From: Streptomyces neyagawaensis
GTDB lineage: Bacteria; Actinomycetota; Actinomycetes; Streptomycetales; Streptomycetaceae
Direction: 5' to 3'
Assembly: GCF_023516595.1 (NCBI RefSeq)
Contig: NZ_JAMGBG010000121.1
Span: 1-62,774 of the forward strand
DNA length: 62,774 nt
Under the pieces are notes generated by a model. The model did not search any database. It was given only the letters and a program-made list of their open reading frames with translations, and was not told the origin of the DNA. The position numbers were made by a program, and so were the translations under genes. This document shows, piece after piece, positions 49,386 through 58,137 of the stretch (positions are counted from its first letter, which is position 1; each line of letters begins with the position of its first letter).

Positions 49386-50498
49386 TCACAGACGGCGGCG
49401 AGCCTTCCGGGCCCGCCGCACCAGCGCCGCCGTACCCAGCAGCGCGACCGTCGCGCCCGCGGCGCCCGCCGCCGTCGCGTCCTTCCGCCCGAGCCGGCGT
49501 CCGGCCACGGTGTGCCGCCCGGACACCTCCTCCAGCAGTTCGGCGAGCACTTCCTCGTTCGTCCACCGCGGCCGCCACCCGGCCTCGTGCAGTCGGCTCC
49601 CGCTGACGACCCAGGGGTACATCGTGTAGGCCAGGTCCCCGGCCGGCGACGGGGTGAGCCCGATGCGGTGCAGCCGGGCCGCGGCCCCCAGGGCCACCGC
49701 GGACGGCAGCTCCATGCGTCGGATCCCGCTGAGCTCCTCGACCTCCTCCTGCTCCAGCCAGCCCTCGCACCCGACCGCCAGCTCTCCGTCGACCTTCTCC
49801 AGGACGGCGTACTCCAGCGCCCCGCACAGGTCCTCGACATGGCAGAACTGCCAGGCGGGCCGTGATCCGGCCACCACCAGCAGTCGAGGCGACTCGAAGT
49901 ACCTGGTCAGCGCGGTGTCCGTACCGCCGACGAGGACGGCGGGCCGGACGACGGTGACATTGAGGCCCGGGTGGGCGCGCGGCGCCCGGCGTGCGAGGCG
50001 CTCGATCTCCAGCAGGTCGCCGACCCCGGTGGCCTCCGCGGTCGCCCGCAGCTCGGCGTCCTCGGAGAGCGGCAGCTCGTTGTCGGGCAGCGCTCCGTAG
50101 ACCATGGCCGACGTGCACAGCACGACCCGGTGCACGCCGGCCGCGGCGGCCGCCGTGAGGACGGTCTGCGTGCCCCGCACGTTGTACGCGCTGCGTGCCG
50201 CCGGGTCGGTGCCCAGGTCGAGGTCGACCGCGAGGTGCACCACCACGTCCGCGCTGCGCAGCTTGTCGGCGATCGCCGGGTCCCGCACGTCCAGGATGTG
50301 CCACTGGGCGGCCGCGCACTCCCCCCGCCGCTCGTCGATCGCGATGACCTGCCGGATCTCGTCGGACTCGGCGAGCCGCTCGGTGAGCAGCGCGCCCACC
50401 CCGGACGCGGCACCGGTGACCGCGACGACGGGTCCGCGCAGGGCGGAGCTGGTTGAGTGGTTTCGCGCTGCGCGAACCTGCGGATCTGGGGAACTCAC
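49386..50498 (-). CDS. NAD-dependent epimerase/dehydratase-type protein
   Basis: 370-residue extended-SDR family protein. The Rossmann motif is VVAVTGAASGVGALL (about 24-38). YGALPDNELPLS takes the place of the usual YxxxK region: TSAMVYG has the Ser/Tyr, but no lysine four residues on, so the catalytic Lys may be absent and the activity atypical. The C-terminal 50 residues are an Ala/Arg-rich tail with one hydrophobic helix (about 340-360). GTG 50498 follows GGAGACG. Function unknown. Confidence 0.78.
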   Translation of the reverse strand: MSSPDPQVRAARNHSTSSALRGPVVAVTGAASGVGALLTERLAESDEIRQVIAIDERRGECAAAQWHILDVRDPAIADKLRSADVVVHLAVDLDLGTDPAARSAYNVRGTQTVLTAAAAAGVHRVVLCTSAMVYGALPDNELPLSEDAELRATAEATGVGDLLEIERLARRAPRAHPGLNVTVVRPAVLVGGTDTALTRYFESPRLLVVAGSRPAWQFCHVEDLCGALEYAVLEKVDGELAVGCEGWLEQEEVEELSGIRRMELPSAVALGAAARLHRIGLTPSPAGDLAYTMYPWVVSGSRLHEAGWRPRWTNEEVLAELLEEVSGRHTVAGRRLGRKDATAAGAAGATVALLGTAALVRRARKARRRL

Positions 50499-50687
50499 CG
50501 GGCGTCTCCAGCGGTTGTCTTCAGTACGAACGCGGGTGACGCGTACGTACCAGGTGGCATCCATCCTGCCGCAGGCCATCGGTCGGCGGAGCACCGAGGC
50601 CCGAACCCGCCACGGTGTCTAGGCTGGGTGGTGTTCGGGCAGCCGTGCCGTCGGTGGAGCCGACGGCCCTATCAGCCGAGGAATCCC

Positions 50688-52136
50688 GTGAGTGACACCC
50701 CATTCGGATTCGGCCTTCCGCCGGAGGAGCCGGACGACGGCGACGAGGGCAAGAAGAAGGACCAGCAGAGCGGTGGTGGTCAGGGCCCGGCCAACCCGTT
50801 CGGTTTCGGGTTCCCCGGGGCCGGGGGCCCCGGCGCCGACAATCCGTTCGCCGCGATGTTCGGTTCCATGAACCCCACCGACCTGGGCGCAGCCTTCCAG
50901 CAGCTGGGCCAGATGCTCTCCTACGAGGGCGGCCCGGTGAACTGGGACATGGCCAAGCAGATCGCCCGCCAGACGGTCGCCCAGGGCACCGCCGACGGCA
51001 CCAAGGACGCGAGCGTCGGTCCCGCCGAGCGCACCGCCGTCCAGGAGGCCGTCCGCCTGGCCGACCTGTGGCTCGACGACGCGACGTCCCTTCCGTCCGG
51101 TGCCGGATCCGCCGTGGCGTGGAGCCGCGCGGAGTGGGTGGAGGCGACCCTGCCCGCCTGGAAGGAGCTCGTCGACCCGGTGGCCGAGCGTGTCGGCGGC
51201 GCCATGGGCGACATCCTGCCGGAGGAGATGCAGGCCATGGCGGGCCCGCTGATCGGCATGATGAAGTCGATGGGCGGCGCCATGTTCGGTCAGCAGATCG
51301 GCCAGGCCGTGGGCGTGCTCGCGGGCGAGGTCGTCGGCTCGACGGACGTCGGCCTGCCCCTAGGCCCGGCCGGCAAGGCCGCCCTCCTCCCGGTCAACGT
51401 GGAGGCGTTCGGCAAGGACCTGGGCATCGGCCAGGACGAGGTGCGGCTCTACCTGGCGCTGCGCGAGGCCGCCCACCAGCGGCTCTTCGCCCATGTGCCG
51501 TGGCTGCGCTCGCACCTGTTCGGCGCGGTCGAGGGCTACGCGCGCGGGATCAAGGTCGACACGGCCAAGCTGGAGGACGTGGTCGGTCAGTTCGACCCGC
51601 AGAACCCCGAGGAGCTGCAGCAGGCGCTCCAGCAGGGCATGTTCCAGCCGGAGGACACCCCGGAGCAGAAGGCCGCCCTGGCCCGACTGGAGACGGCACT
51701 GGCGCTGGTGGAGGGCTGGGTCGACGCGGTGGTGCACGCGGCCGCGAAGCCTCGTCTGTCGTCCGCCGACGCGCTGCGCGAGACCCTGCGCCGCCGCCGC
51801 GCCACCGGTGGCCCGGCCGAGCAGACGTTCGCCACGCTGATCGGGCTGGAGCTGCGTCCCCGCCGGTTGCGCGACGCGTCCCGGCTGTGGGCCTCCCTCA
51901 CCGACGCGCGCGGCGTCGACGGCCGGGACGCCTTGTGGGCCCACCCGGACATGCTGCCCAACGCCTCCGATCTGGACGACCCCGACGGCTTCGTCCACCG
52001 CGAGCAGCTGGACTTCTCGGAGCTGGACAAGATGCTCGGCGAGGCCGCGTCCGGGTCCGGGTCCACCGGGCAGCCGGACCTGAAGAAGTCCGACGAGCAG
52101 CCCGACCAGAAGAAGAAGGACGACGACACCGAGTGA
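50688..52136 (+). CDS. DUF2342/zinicin-like metalloprotease homologue
   Basis: 482-residue protein of an actinobacterial family with proposed zinc protease fold. The N-terminus is flexible (GDEGKKKDQQSGGGQGPANP). The putative active-site helix is ALREAAHQRLFAHVPWL (E-x-x-H form, about residue 258). A glycine-rich hydrophobic segment AMFGQQIGQAVGVLAGEVVG precedes it. The C-terminus is charged (KKSDEQPDQKKKDDD). GTG 50688 follows GAGGAA. Its stop overlaps the Nudix gene (GTGA). Activity not proven. Confidence 0.82.
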   Translation: MSDTPFGFGLPPEEPDDGDEGKKKDQQSGGGQGPANPFGFGFPGAGGPGADNPFAAMFGSMNPTDLGAAFQQLGQMLSYEGGPVNWDMAKQIARQTVAQGTADGTKDASVGPAERTAVQEAVRLADLWLDDATSLPSGAGSAVAWSRAEWVEATLPAWKELVDPVAERVGGAMGDILPEEMQAMAGPLIGMMKSMGGAMFGQQIGQAVGVLAGEVVGSTDVGLPLGPAGKAALLPVNVEAFGKDLGIGQDEVRLYLALREAAHQRLFAHVPWLRSHLFGAVEGYARGIKVDTAKLEDVVGQFDPQNPEELQQALQQGMFQPEDTPEQKAALARLETALALVEGWVDAVVHAAAKPRLSSADALRETLRRRRATGGPAEQTFATLIGLELRPRRLRDASRLWASLTDARGVDGRDALWAHPDMLPNASDLDDPDGFVHREQLDFSELDKMLGEAASGSGSTGQPDLKKSDEQPDQKKKDDDTE

Positions 52137-52654
52137 GCCTGCACGACGACGCGGTCCTCGTACTGAAGGGCTACGAGGACCAGCCGGAGCTGCGCCAGGC
52201 CTACCTCGACCATCTGGCCGAGCATCCGGACGGCATCTGGAAGGCCTGCGGCGCCGGGCACATCACGGCGAGTGGGCTGGTGATCGACCCTGAGGGCGGG
52301 CGGGTCCTGCTGACGCTCCACAGGAAGCTGCGCATGTGGCTCCAGATGGGGGGCCACTGCGAGCCCGAGGACACCACCCTCGCTGCCGCCGCCCTGCGGG
52401 AGGCGACGGAGGAGTCCGGCGTCACCGGGCTGACCCTGCTTCCCGGCGGGCCGGTGCGCCTGGACCGCCACCCGATCCCGGCGCCCTGCCACTGGCACTA
52501 CGACGTCCAGTACGCGGTGCTGGCCCCGTCGGACGCCGAGCACCTGGTCAGCGACGAGTCCCTCGACGTGCGCTGGTTCCCGTACGCCGAGGTGGCGGAC
52601 GTGGCGGACGAGTCGGTCGTACGACTGCTGGAGGCGACACGGGCGCGGCTGTGA
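52133..52654 (+). CDS. Nudix hydrolase
   Basis: 173-residue Nudix fold protein. The Nudix helix reads MGGHCEPEDTTLAAAALREA then TEESGV, with a two-residue longer spacing than the standard box (G-x5-E-x9-RE-x2-EE), typical of a subgroup with GGHCE. The hydrolytic glutamates of REATEE are there. Substrate unknown (nucleotide sugars or oxidised nucleotides). It begins within the stop of the DUF2342 gene, thus one operon, ending at the strong palindrome. Confidence 0.88.
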   Translation: MSLHDDAVLVLKGYEDQPELRQAYLDHLAEHPDGIWKACGAGHITASGLVIDPEGGRVLLTLHRKLRMWLQMGGHCEPEDTTLAAAALREATEESGVTGLTLLPGGPVRLDRHPIPAPCHWHYDVQYAVLAPSDAEHLVSDESLDVRWFPYAEVADVADESVVRLLEATRARL

Positions 52655-52696
52655 CCGCGCGCCGGTCCCTCACGGGGCTCACGGGGAGACAAACAC

Positions 52697-52732
52697 CGTA
52701 AGGGGCGTCCGCCATGGCGGACGCCCCTTACG
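52697..52732. terminator. Perfect 36-bp palindromic terminator
   Basis: CGTAAGGGGCGTCCGCCA (52697-52714) is followed directly by TGGCGGACGCCCCTTACG (52715-52732). It separates the convergent Nudix and AIM24 operons and can end both. Confidence 0.92.
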
Positions 52733-52764
52733 CATGACGCGTGCCTGTACTGGCCCCGCCGGGA

Positions 52765-53517
52765 TCAGGCGCGGCTGCCGCCGAGGTTGTTCCCGCTCAG
52801 ACCGCCCGCGCCCATGCCGAACTGCCCGAGCACCCCGGACGTTCGGACATGCTGCGGCGGCAGCAGCTCGCTCGGCTGCACCAGGACGTGTCCGCTGCCG
52901 GAGAAGTGCATCTCCCAGCCCTCACCGGTGGAGCCCCTGCGGCGCCACACGGCGGACGTCGAGGTCGGCGCCTGGAGCTGGGTGCGCAGCGAGGTGGACC
53001 AGGCGATGACGGCGTCGGAGTCGACACAGATGTTCTTCTCGGGCGTCACCTCGAGCGCCAGCGGCTCACCCGAGGTCATCAGGACGACCTTGCCGCCGCC
53101 GGACAGCTCCAGGTTGTACGCCCCCGCCGAGGCGACCTCGACGGCGCTGTCCACGGCGACGATGCCGACGTTCAGGGAACCGTCGAACGCCAGGACGGAG
53201 GAGGAGTCCACGGTGATGCCGCGGCCGACGTCCATGATGTGCAGGTACTGCGCGAAGTTGGCGAGATACACGATCCCATTGCCCTTGCAGCGCATCAGTT
53301 CCAGGCGCTCACCGGTCATCCGCTCGGCGTTGCGCCAGCTGCGGTTGCGGTACTGGCTGTCGAACTCGACCTGACCCTCGAAGGCGACCATGGCGCCCTG
53401 GCGAGCCAGGACGGGGCTGCTGCCGATGGTGACGTCGGTCTTGAGTAGCTGCGGGTTCTGCAGCGTGTAGCGCTCGGTGTGCTCCACCGGGATGTGCGCG
53501 AAGAGTGTGCTGTGCAT
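52765..53517 (-). CDS. AIM24-family protein 1
   Basis: 250-residue beta-rich AIM24/TRAP-like protein. It contains KTDVTIGSSPVLARQGAMVA, MTGERLELMRCKGNGIVYLA, DSDAVIAWSTSLRTQL and GEGWEMHFSGSGHVLVQPSE. The C-terminus is Gly/Leu-rich (GVLGQFGMGAGGLSGNNLGG). ATG 53517 follows AGAGGAGAA. It is the last gene of a three-gene operon. The role of AIM24 proteins in bacteria is unknown; the mitochondrial homologue is linked to membrane organisation. Confidence 0.85.
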   Translation of the reverse strand: MHSTLFAHIPVEHTERYTLQNPQLLKTDVTIGSSPVLARQGAMVAFEGQVEFDSQYRNRSWRNAERMTGERLELMRCKGNGIVYLANFAQYLHIMDVGRGITVDSSSVLAFDGSLNVGIVAVDSAVEVASAGAYNLELSGGGKVVLMTSGEPLALEVTPEKNICVDSDAVIAWSTSLRTQLQAPTSTSAVWRRRGSTGEGWEMHFSGSGHVLVQPSELLPPQHVRTSGVLGQFGMGAGGLSGNNLGGSRA

Positions 53518-53544
53518 GGTGTGCTGTTCTCCTCTCGGCCCCGG

Positions 53545-54222
53545 TCAGCCACGGACCTTGAAACGGTCACCGGTGTCCTCGCTGGGCTGGACGACCACGA
53601 AGCCCTGCCCCTTGAACCCGATCTGGAAGGCCTCCCCGCTGCCCCGGCCGATGAGCGCACTGGCCTTGATGGTGCGGCGGGCCTTCATGTCGAGGCCGTC
53701 GGTCCAGGCGATCAGCGCGTCCGGGTCGACGTACGTCTCCCGTTCGGCGCAGTCGAGGGAGATCGGCACGCCCCGGCTGACCAGGGCGACCCAGCCGGTG
53801 CCCCGGACGACCAGGTTGGTCAGGCCGGAGCCGGAGAGCTTGGCGAGGCCCTTGACCGGTTCGATGGTCAGCTGAAGGGAGGCGTCGCAGGCCAGCAGGG
53901 TGGGGCCGTTGACGGACAGCGCCTCGTTGTTCAGGTGGACGATGAGGACGTCACCGCCGTAGTCGGCGAGGTAGAGGTCGCCGTCGCCGCGGCAGAGCAT
54001 CAGCTTGCCGCCCTCTCCGGTGACCATCTCCTCCGCGCTGCGGCGCAGCGAGGCGGGCGCGGCGTCGAACTGCACGAACCCGTCGTAGGCGATCATCGAG
54101 CCGGCCTTGGCCAGGAGGTCCTGGCCGGTGACCATGGTGACCTTGAGCGTCTTGGAGCTGTGCACGCTCATCCGGACGCCGGTGGCCGCGGAGCGGTGCG
54201 CGTGGAGTGTCTGGAGGTCCAT
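53545..54222 (-). CDS. AIM24-family protein 2
   Basis: 225-residue paralogue of the neighbour: VTMVTGQDLLAKAGSMIAYD, MVTGEGGKLMLCRGDGDLYL, DPDALIAWTDGLDMKARRTI, GEAFQIGFKGQGFVVVQPSE. It begins eight bases after the TerD-AIM24 stop and ends 27 bases before AIM24-1. There is no signal or membrane segment. Confidence 0.85.
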   Translation of the reverse strand: MDLQTLHAHRSAATGVRMSVHSSKTLKVTMVTGQDLLAKAGSMIAYDGFVQFDAAPASLRRSAEEMVTGEGGKLMLCRGDGDLYLADYGGDVLIVHLNNEALSVNGPTLLACDASLQLTIEPVKGLAKLSGSGLTNLVVRGTGWVALVSRGVPISLDCAERETYVDPDALIAWTDGLDMKARRTIKASALIGRGSGEAFQIGFKGQGFVVVQPSEDTGDRFKVRG

Positions 54223-54230
54223 GCTCTGCC

Positions 54231-55859
54231 TCACACCTCGAAGGGCTGGACGACGACGAAGTTGCCGGGGGCACCGCGGAACTGGAGGTTGATCGCCTCC
54301 TGGGTCTGCCGGGCGTACCCGGAGCGGCGCAGCCTCAGCGAGGTCGTGGTGACGGCCTGCGCACCGGCGGACCAGGCGATGACGGCGTTGCCGTCGACGT
54401 AGGTGGCCGGGCCGACGGGCAGGACGACGGGGACGCCGCGTGTCTTGACGACGACCGCTCCGGTGCCGGAGAAGAGCATGCTGAACAGGCCGCCGCCGGG
54501 CAGGCCGGCGCCCTCGATGCGGCGGATCTCGGTGTCCAGCGCCTCGTCGAAGGCGAGGACTCCGCGCGCGCTGGTGTAGAGCTGCTCGTTCTGGAGGCGG
54601 ATGACGAAGAGCCTGCTGCCCTCGTCGGCGAGGAACACCTCGCCGTCGCCGGAACACCGCATGAGGGCCATGCCCTGCCCGGTGAGCTGGCCCGTCAACT
54701 TGCCGAGCAGGCCGGAACCCTTGTGGGCGAAGTCGATGTCGCCCTGGTAGGCGACCATGCTGCCCTGCTTGGCGAGGATGTTGGCGCCCTTGGTGAGGGT
54801 GGCCCGCACCATCTGCGGGTTCTGCTCGGTCCAGCGGTCACCGACGGGTGCCTCGGAGTACTTCGTCAGTACGACGCGGAGTCCGGCCTCCGGCGGCACG
54901 GGGGCGAGCTGCGTCCCGCCGCCGAACGGCTGTCCCTGTCCCGGGAAGACCGCCGGGGCGCCCGGAGGCGTGAACGGGCCGCCCTGCGGAGCCGCGCCGG
55001 GCGGCGGCGTGAAGGGCCCGCCCTGCGGCGGGGCGCCGGGAGGGGTGAAGGGTCCGCCCTGGGGCGGGGCGCCGGGCGGCGTGAAGGGTCCCGCCGGCGG
55101 TGCGGCCGGGGGCGGGACGGTGCCACCGGGGGGCGTGTGCAGCGGCGCGGCGATGGTCGGAGCGGCGTGCACGGAGGGGGAGGGCGCCGGGGGCGCGTAT
55201 GCCTGGGAGGGAGCCGGAGACGGCGCCGGGACAGGGGCAGGCGCCGGGGCGGCGGGGGCGCCGAACGCGGGCGGGGCGAAGCCGGGGGCGGCGTCCGCCC
55301 GCGGCTGCTGGGGCGGGGCGGCCGGCTCCTCCTCGGCGACCTCGCCGCCGAAGTTCTTCAGCAGCGCGTCCAGGCCGCCGTCGAAGCCCTGGCCGACGGC
55401 CGCGAACCGCCAGACGTCCTTCAGATAGAAGTCGCCCAGCATCACGGCGCGCTCGGTGGAGAACTCCGAGCCGTCGAACGGGTACCGGGCCACCTCCTCG
55501 CCGCCCGCGACGATGCGCAGGTAGCCGGGGGAGATCTGCGACATCTGGCCATTGCCGTCGATCGTCGCCGTGAACGACAGCTTCTGGATCTGTGGCGGGA
55601 TCTTGTCGAGCGTGACCCGGAAGGACTCCGTGTCGCCCGCCTGGGAGCCCAGGAGCTGGATGGCTTCCTCGGGGGTCTTCGGCTGGTTGAAGAAGACGAA
55701 GTAGCGGTCGTCCGAGAGACGTTCGTCGGCGTCCAGCCCGAAGCAGCTGATGTCGAAGGTCAGTCCGGGGGCGGAGATCTGTACACCTACGTACAGATCT
55801 GTACCCGCGGTCAGGTCACTGATCTTGGCCTTGTGGCCGCGTTGGAATTCCCTGGCCAT
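54231..55859 (-). CDS. TerD-AIM24 fusion protein
   Basis: 542-residue fusion. The N-terminal TerD domain (1-180) starts MAREFQRGHKAKISDL and has the calcium-type loops FDISCFGLDADERLSDDRYF and GDTESFRVTLDKIPP. A Pro/Ala/Gly linker (about 185-330) contains four units like PPGAPPQGGPFT. The C-terminal AIM24 domain (335-542) includes LTKGANILAKQGSMVAYQGD, GQGMALMRCSGDGEVFLADE and GNAVIAWSAGAQAV. It is the first gene of the TerD/AIM24 operon. TerD proteins act in stress and tellurite-type responses. Combination of both domains suggests a calcium-binding assembly. Confidence 0.9.
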   Translation of the reverse strand: MAREFQRGHKAKISDLTAGTDLYVGVQISAPGLTFDISCFGLDADERLSDDRYFVFFNQPKTPEEAIQLLGSQAGDTESFRVTLDKIPPQIQKLSFTATIDGNGQMSQISPGYLRIVAGGEEVARYPFDGSEFSTERAVMLGDFYLKDVWRFAAVGQGFDGGLDALLKNFGGEVAEEEPAAPPQQPRADAAPGFAPPAFGAPAAPAPAPVPAPSPAPSQAYAPPAPSPSVHAAPTIAAPLHTPPGGTVPPPAAPPAGPFTPPGAPPQGGPFTPPGAPPQGGPFTPPPGAAPQGGPFTPPGAPAVFPGQGQPFGGGTQLAPVPPEAGLRVVLTKYSEAPVGDRWTEQNPQMVRATLTKGANILAKQGSMVAYQGDIDFAHKGSGLLGKLTGQLTGQGMALMRCSGDGEVFLADEGSRLFVIRLQNEQLYTSARGVLAFDEALDTEIRRIEGAGLPGGGLFSMLFSGTGAVVVKTRGVPVVLPVGPATYVDGNAVIAWSAGAQAVTTTSLRLRRSGYARQTQEAINLQFRGAPGNFVVVQPFEV

Positions 55860-56056
55860 GCGTAACGACCGTCCCCCATCCCGAAAGTGAGTGCGCCTGC
55901 GAGTGCGTCGCGCCAGGCTAACCGCAAAGTCCGAGACCGTACGAGGCTGGTACAGACCCGGTACAAAAGCGCGTCTTCGAGCCACCCTGCCGGGTATCGC
56001 CCACGCGCGCGTGGAGTCCACTTCACGTCACGCGCGGGCACCCCGTGCGCGCGGCG

Positions 56057-56653
56057 TCACTCGTCGTCGGCGGCGGAGAGATGCGGCAGCCGGTCGGCGG
56101 CGACCACCCCTTCGAGGTATCCGCGAGCGCGCTCCGTGCGCGGGTACGCCTCCAGAAGGCGCCAGAAACGTGGCCCGTGACCGGGCACGAGAAGGTGCGC
56201 GAGCTCATGGAGGAGGACGTAGTCGACGACGTACTCGGGCATGCCCTGCAGTCGGTGCGACAGCCGGATGCTGCCCTCGGCGGGGGTGCACGAGCCCCAG
56301 CGTGTGTTCTGGTTGGTGACCCAGCGGACCGAGGCGGGCCGGGCGCGCCCCCCGAAGTACTGGTCCGACAGGCGGGCGGCGCGCTCGGCCAGCTCAGTGT
56401 CGCCGAGGAGCCGCTTGCTTTCCTGGGCGGCCAGCTTGTCGAGCATGACGGTCACCCAGCGTTGCTCCTCCGCCTCGGACATCCGGGCGGGGATCAGTAC
56501 GACGGTGCGATCGCCCTCTCGGTACGCGGAGACCGTTCTGCGCCGTCGCGCGCTCCTGCGGACCTCGATCGCGCTCGCCCCCGAGCCGCTTGGCGGCTGG
56601 CTCGTCGTGCTGCGCTGTGGTTTTCCGGCGCGGTGCAGTGGGTCGGCGGGCAC
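56057..56653 (-). CDS. YgjP/DUF45-type metallopeptidase
   Basis: 198-residue M48-related peptidase. The motif NTRWGSCTPAEGSIRLSHRL and the zinc helix DYVLLHELAHLLVPGHGPRF (HELAH) are characteristic of YgjP (WLM/SprT-like) proteins, followed by FWRLLEAYPRTERARGYL. The basic N-terminus (RRSARRRRTVSAYREG) leads into a beta hairpin. GTG 56653 is the longest plausible start. It is divergent from the ThiF-like gene. Function is uncertain. Confidence 0.85.
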   Translation of the reverse strand: MPADPLHRAGKPQRSTTSQPPSGSGASAIEVRRSARRRRTVSAYREGDRTVVLIPARMSEAEEQRWVTVMLDKLAAQESKRLLGDTELAERAARLSDQYFGGRARPASVRWVTNQNTRWGSCTPAEGSIRLSHRLQGMPEYVVDYVLLHELAHLLVPGHGPRFWRLLEAYPRTERARGYLEGVVAADRLPHLSAADDE

Positions 56654-56871
56654 GCCCCGACGTTACCCGCTGCACATGGGGGAAGTCCCGCCTCCGGGAC
56701 GGTTCGATATGGATCCGCACTCCGAGCGCCTGATTTGTACGACGAACGCCGTCGCCTGTGGACAACTCTCGACACGCATCGTCGCGGTCCGTGCATGCTG
56801 GCACTCGTCGGCGGACCGGGCACTCGCCCCGTCGACTCATGGGGATCTTCTTCTGGCTACGGGGGCCGATC

Positions 56872-58137
56872 ATGCATCCGATGGTGAAGCCCGCGCTCCG
56901 GCGCGGTTGGCGGGATCTCAACACCGTGCAGTTCGGTCTCGCACCGGCGCACGCCATGGTCCTGGGGCCGATCGACACGACGACAGGCGGCTTCCTCGAC
57001 CTCCTCGACGGGACGCGCGGGCTGCCGCTGCTGCGCGAGGAGGGACGTTCCATGGGCCTGCCCGACGGTCATGTGGACGGGATGGTGGAGCGGCTGGCCG
57101 CGTCCGGCCTGCTGGACGACGCCACCGGCGGCGGCCCTGCGGCGGACGCCCTGCGCGGCAAGCCCGAGGTCCTGGACCGGCTGCGGCCCGATGTCGCCAC
57201 GCTCTCCCTGACCAGCCCCGCGCCGGGCGACGCAATGCGGCACCTGGCCGCCCGTCGCTCACAGAGAGTGCAGGTACGGGGCGCGGGCCGGGTGGGTGCG
57301 GTGCTCGCCTCCCTGCTGTCGGGAGCGGGGGTCGGCGAGGTCGACGTGCGGGACGTCGGGCGGGTCGAGCCGTGGGATGTGGCACCGGGCGGTCTGTCGG
57401 TCGAGTCGATCGGCGAGCGCCGGGACGTCGCGGCGCGCCGGGCCGCTCGCCACGCCGCCCCCGGCCGACCGCCTCGGCGTCGCGGCGGAACCCGGCCCCC
57501 CGCTGACCCGGCCGAGGACATGCCGCCGAACCACCTCCGCGACGAGCCCGGCTTCTCCCTGGTGATCCTCGCCCCACGCGACCCCGTCGACGTCCAGGCC
57601 CCCAGTCCCACCGCAGCCGAGCCGCTCATCGCCTCCGGGACACCCCATCTGTACGCCGGCGTCGTGGAGGGCACCGCTGTCGTGGGCCCTCTGGTCCTGC
57701 CTGGTGAGACGGGCTGCGCGGGCTGCCTGGAGCAGGGGCGCGCGGACCGCGACGAGAGCTGGCCGCGGTTGGTCGCGCAGTGGCGCTCCAGCCGCCCCCG
57801 CCCGGTCGAGGCGTGCGACGTGACGCTCGCCACGACCGCGGCGGCGCTGGCCGCGGGGCACGCGCTGTCCTTCCTCGACGGGCGGACACCGTCCAGCGCT
57901 GGTGCCCGCTGGGAGGCCTCTCTACCAGGGCTCGACTGGCACTCGCGCCCGGTCTGGTCGCATCCCGATTGCCCCTGCGGGGCGGCGCAGAATGAATCGA
58001 GCGAGAAAGGTAACGGGGAACACACCCCAAAAGACGGGGAACGGCGCGAGACAATGGCGAGGCATCAGCGGTCAACGAGGTTGTCCCGCAAGGCGTACGC
58101 GGCACGGCCGGCTGGGACTTGGAGGGCGCATGTCTGA
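56872..58137 (+). CDS. ThiF/E1-like protein with RiPP-type leader-binding N-terminus
   Basis: 421-residue protein resembling the ThiF-like partners of TOMM/RiPP cyclodehydratases. The N-terminal 75 residues (HPMVKPALRRGWRDLNTVQF, then LLDGTRGLPLLREEGRSMGL) look like a winged-helix leader-peptide binding (RRE-like) domain. A Rossmann-like part (VRGAGRVGAVLASLLSGAGV) follows, then TGCAGCLEQG and HPDCPCGA, two cysteine pairs for zinc. The full ATP-binding Arg/Asp set of E1 enzymes is not evident. No precursor peptide gene is seen nearby. It overlaps the ABC1 gene by eight bases. Confidence 0.68.
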   Translation: MHPMVKPALRRGWRDLNTVQFGLAPAHAMVLGPIDTTTGGFLDLLDGTRGLPLLREEGRSMGLPDGHVDGMVERLAASGLLDDATGGGPAADALRGKPEVLDRLRPDVATLSLTSPAPGDAMRHLAARRSQRVQVRGAGRVGAVLASLLSGAGVGEVDVRDVGRVEPWDVAPGGLSVESIGERRDVAARRAARHAAPGRPPRRRGGTRPPADPAEDMPPNHLRDEPGFSLVILAPRDPVDVQAPSPTAAEPLIASGTPHLYAGVVEGTAVVGPLVLPGETGCAGCLEQGRADRDESWPRLVAQWRSSRPRPVEACDVTLATTAAALAAGHALSFLDGRTPSSAGARWEASLPGLDWHSRPVWSHPDCPCGAAQNESSEKGNGEHTPKDGERRETMARHQRSTRLSRKAYAARPAGTWRAHV

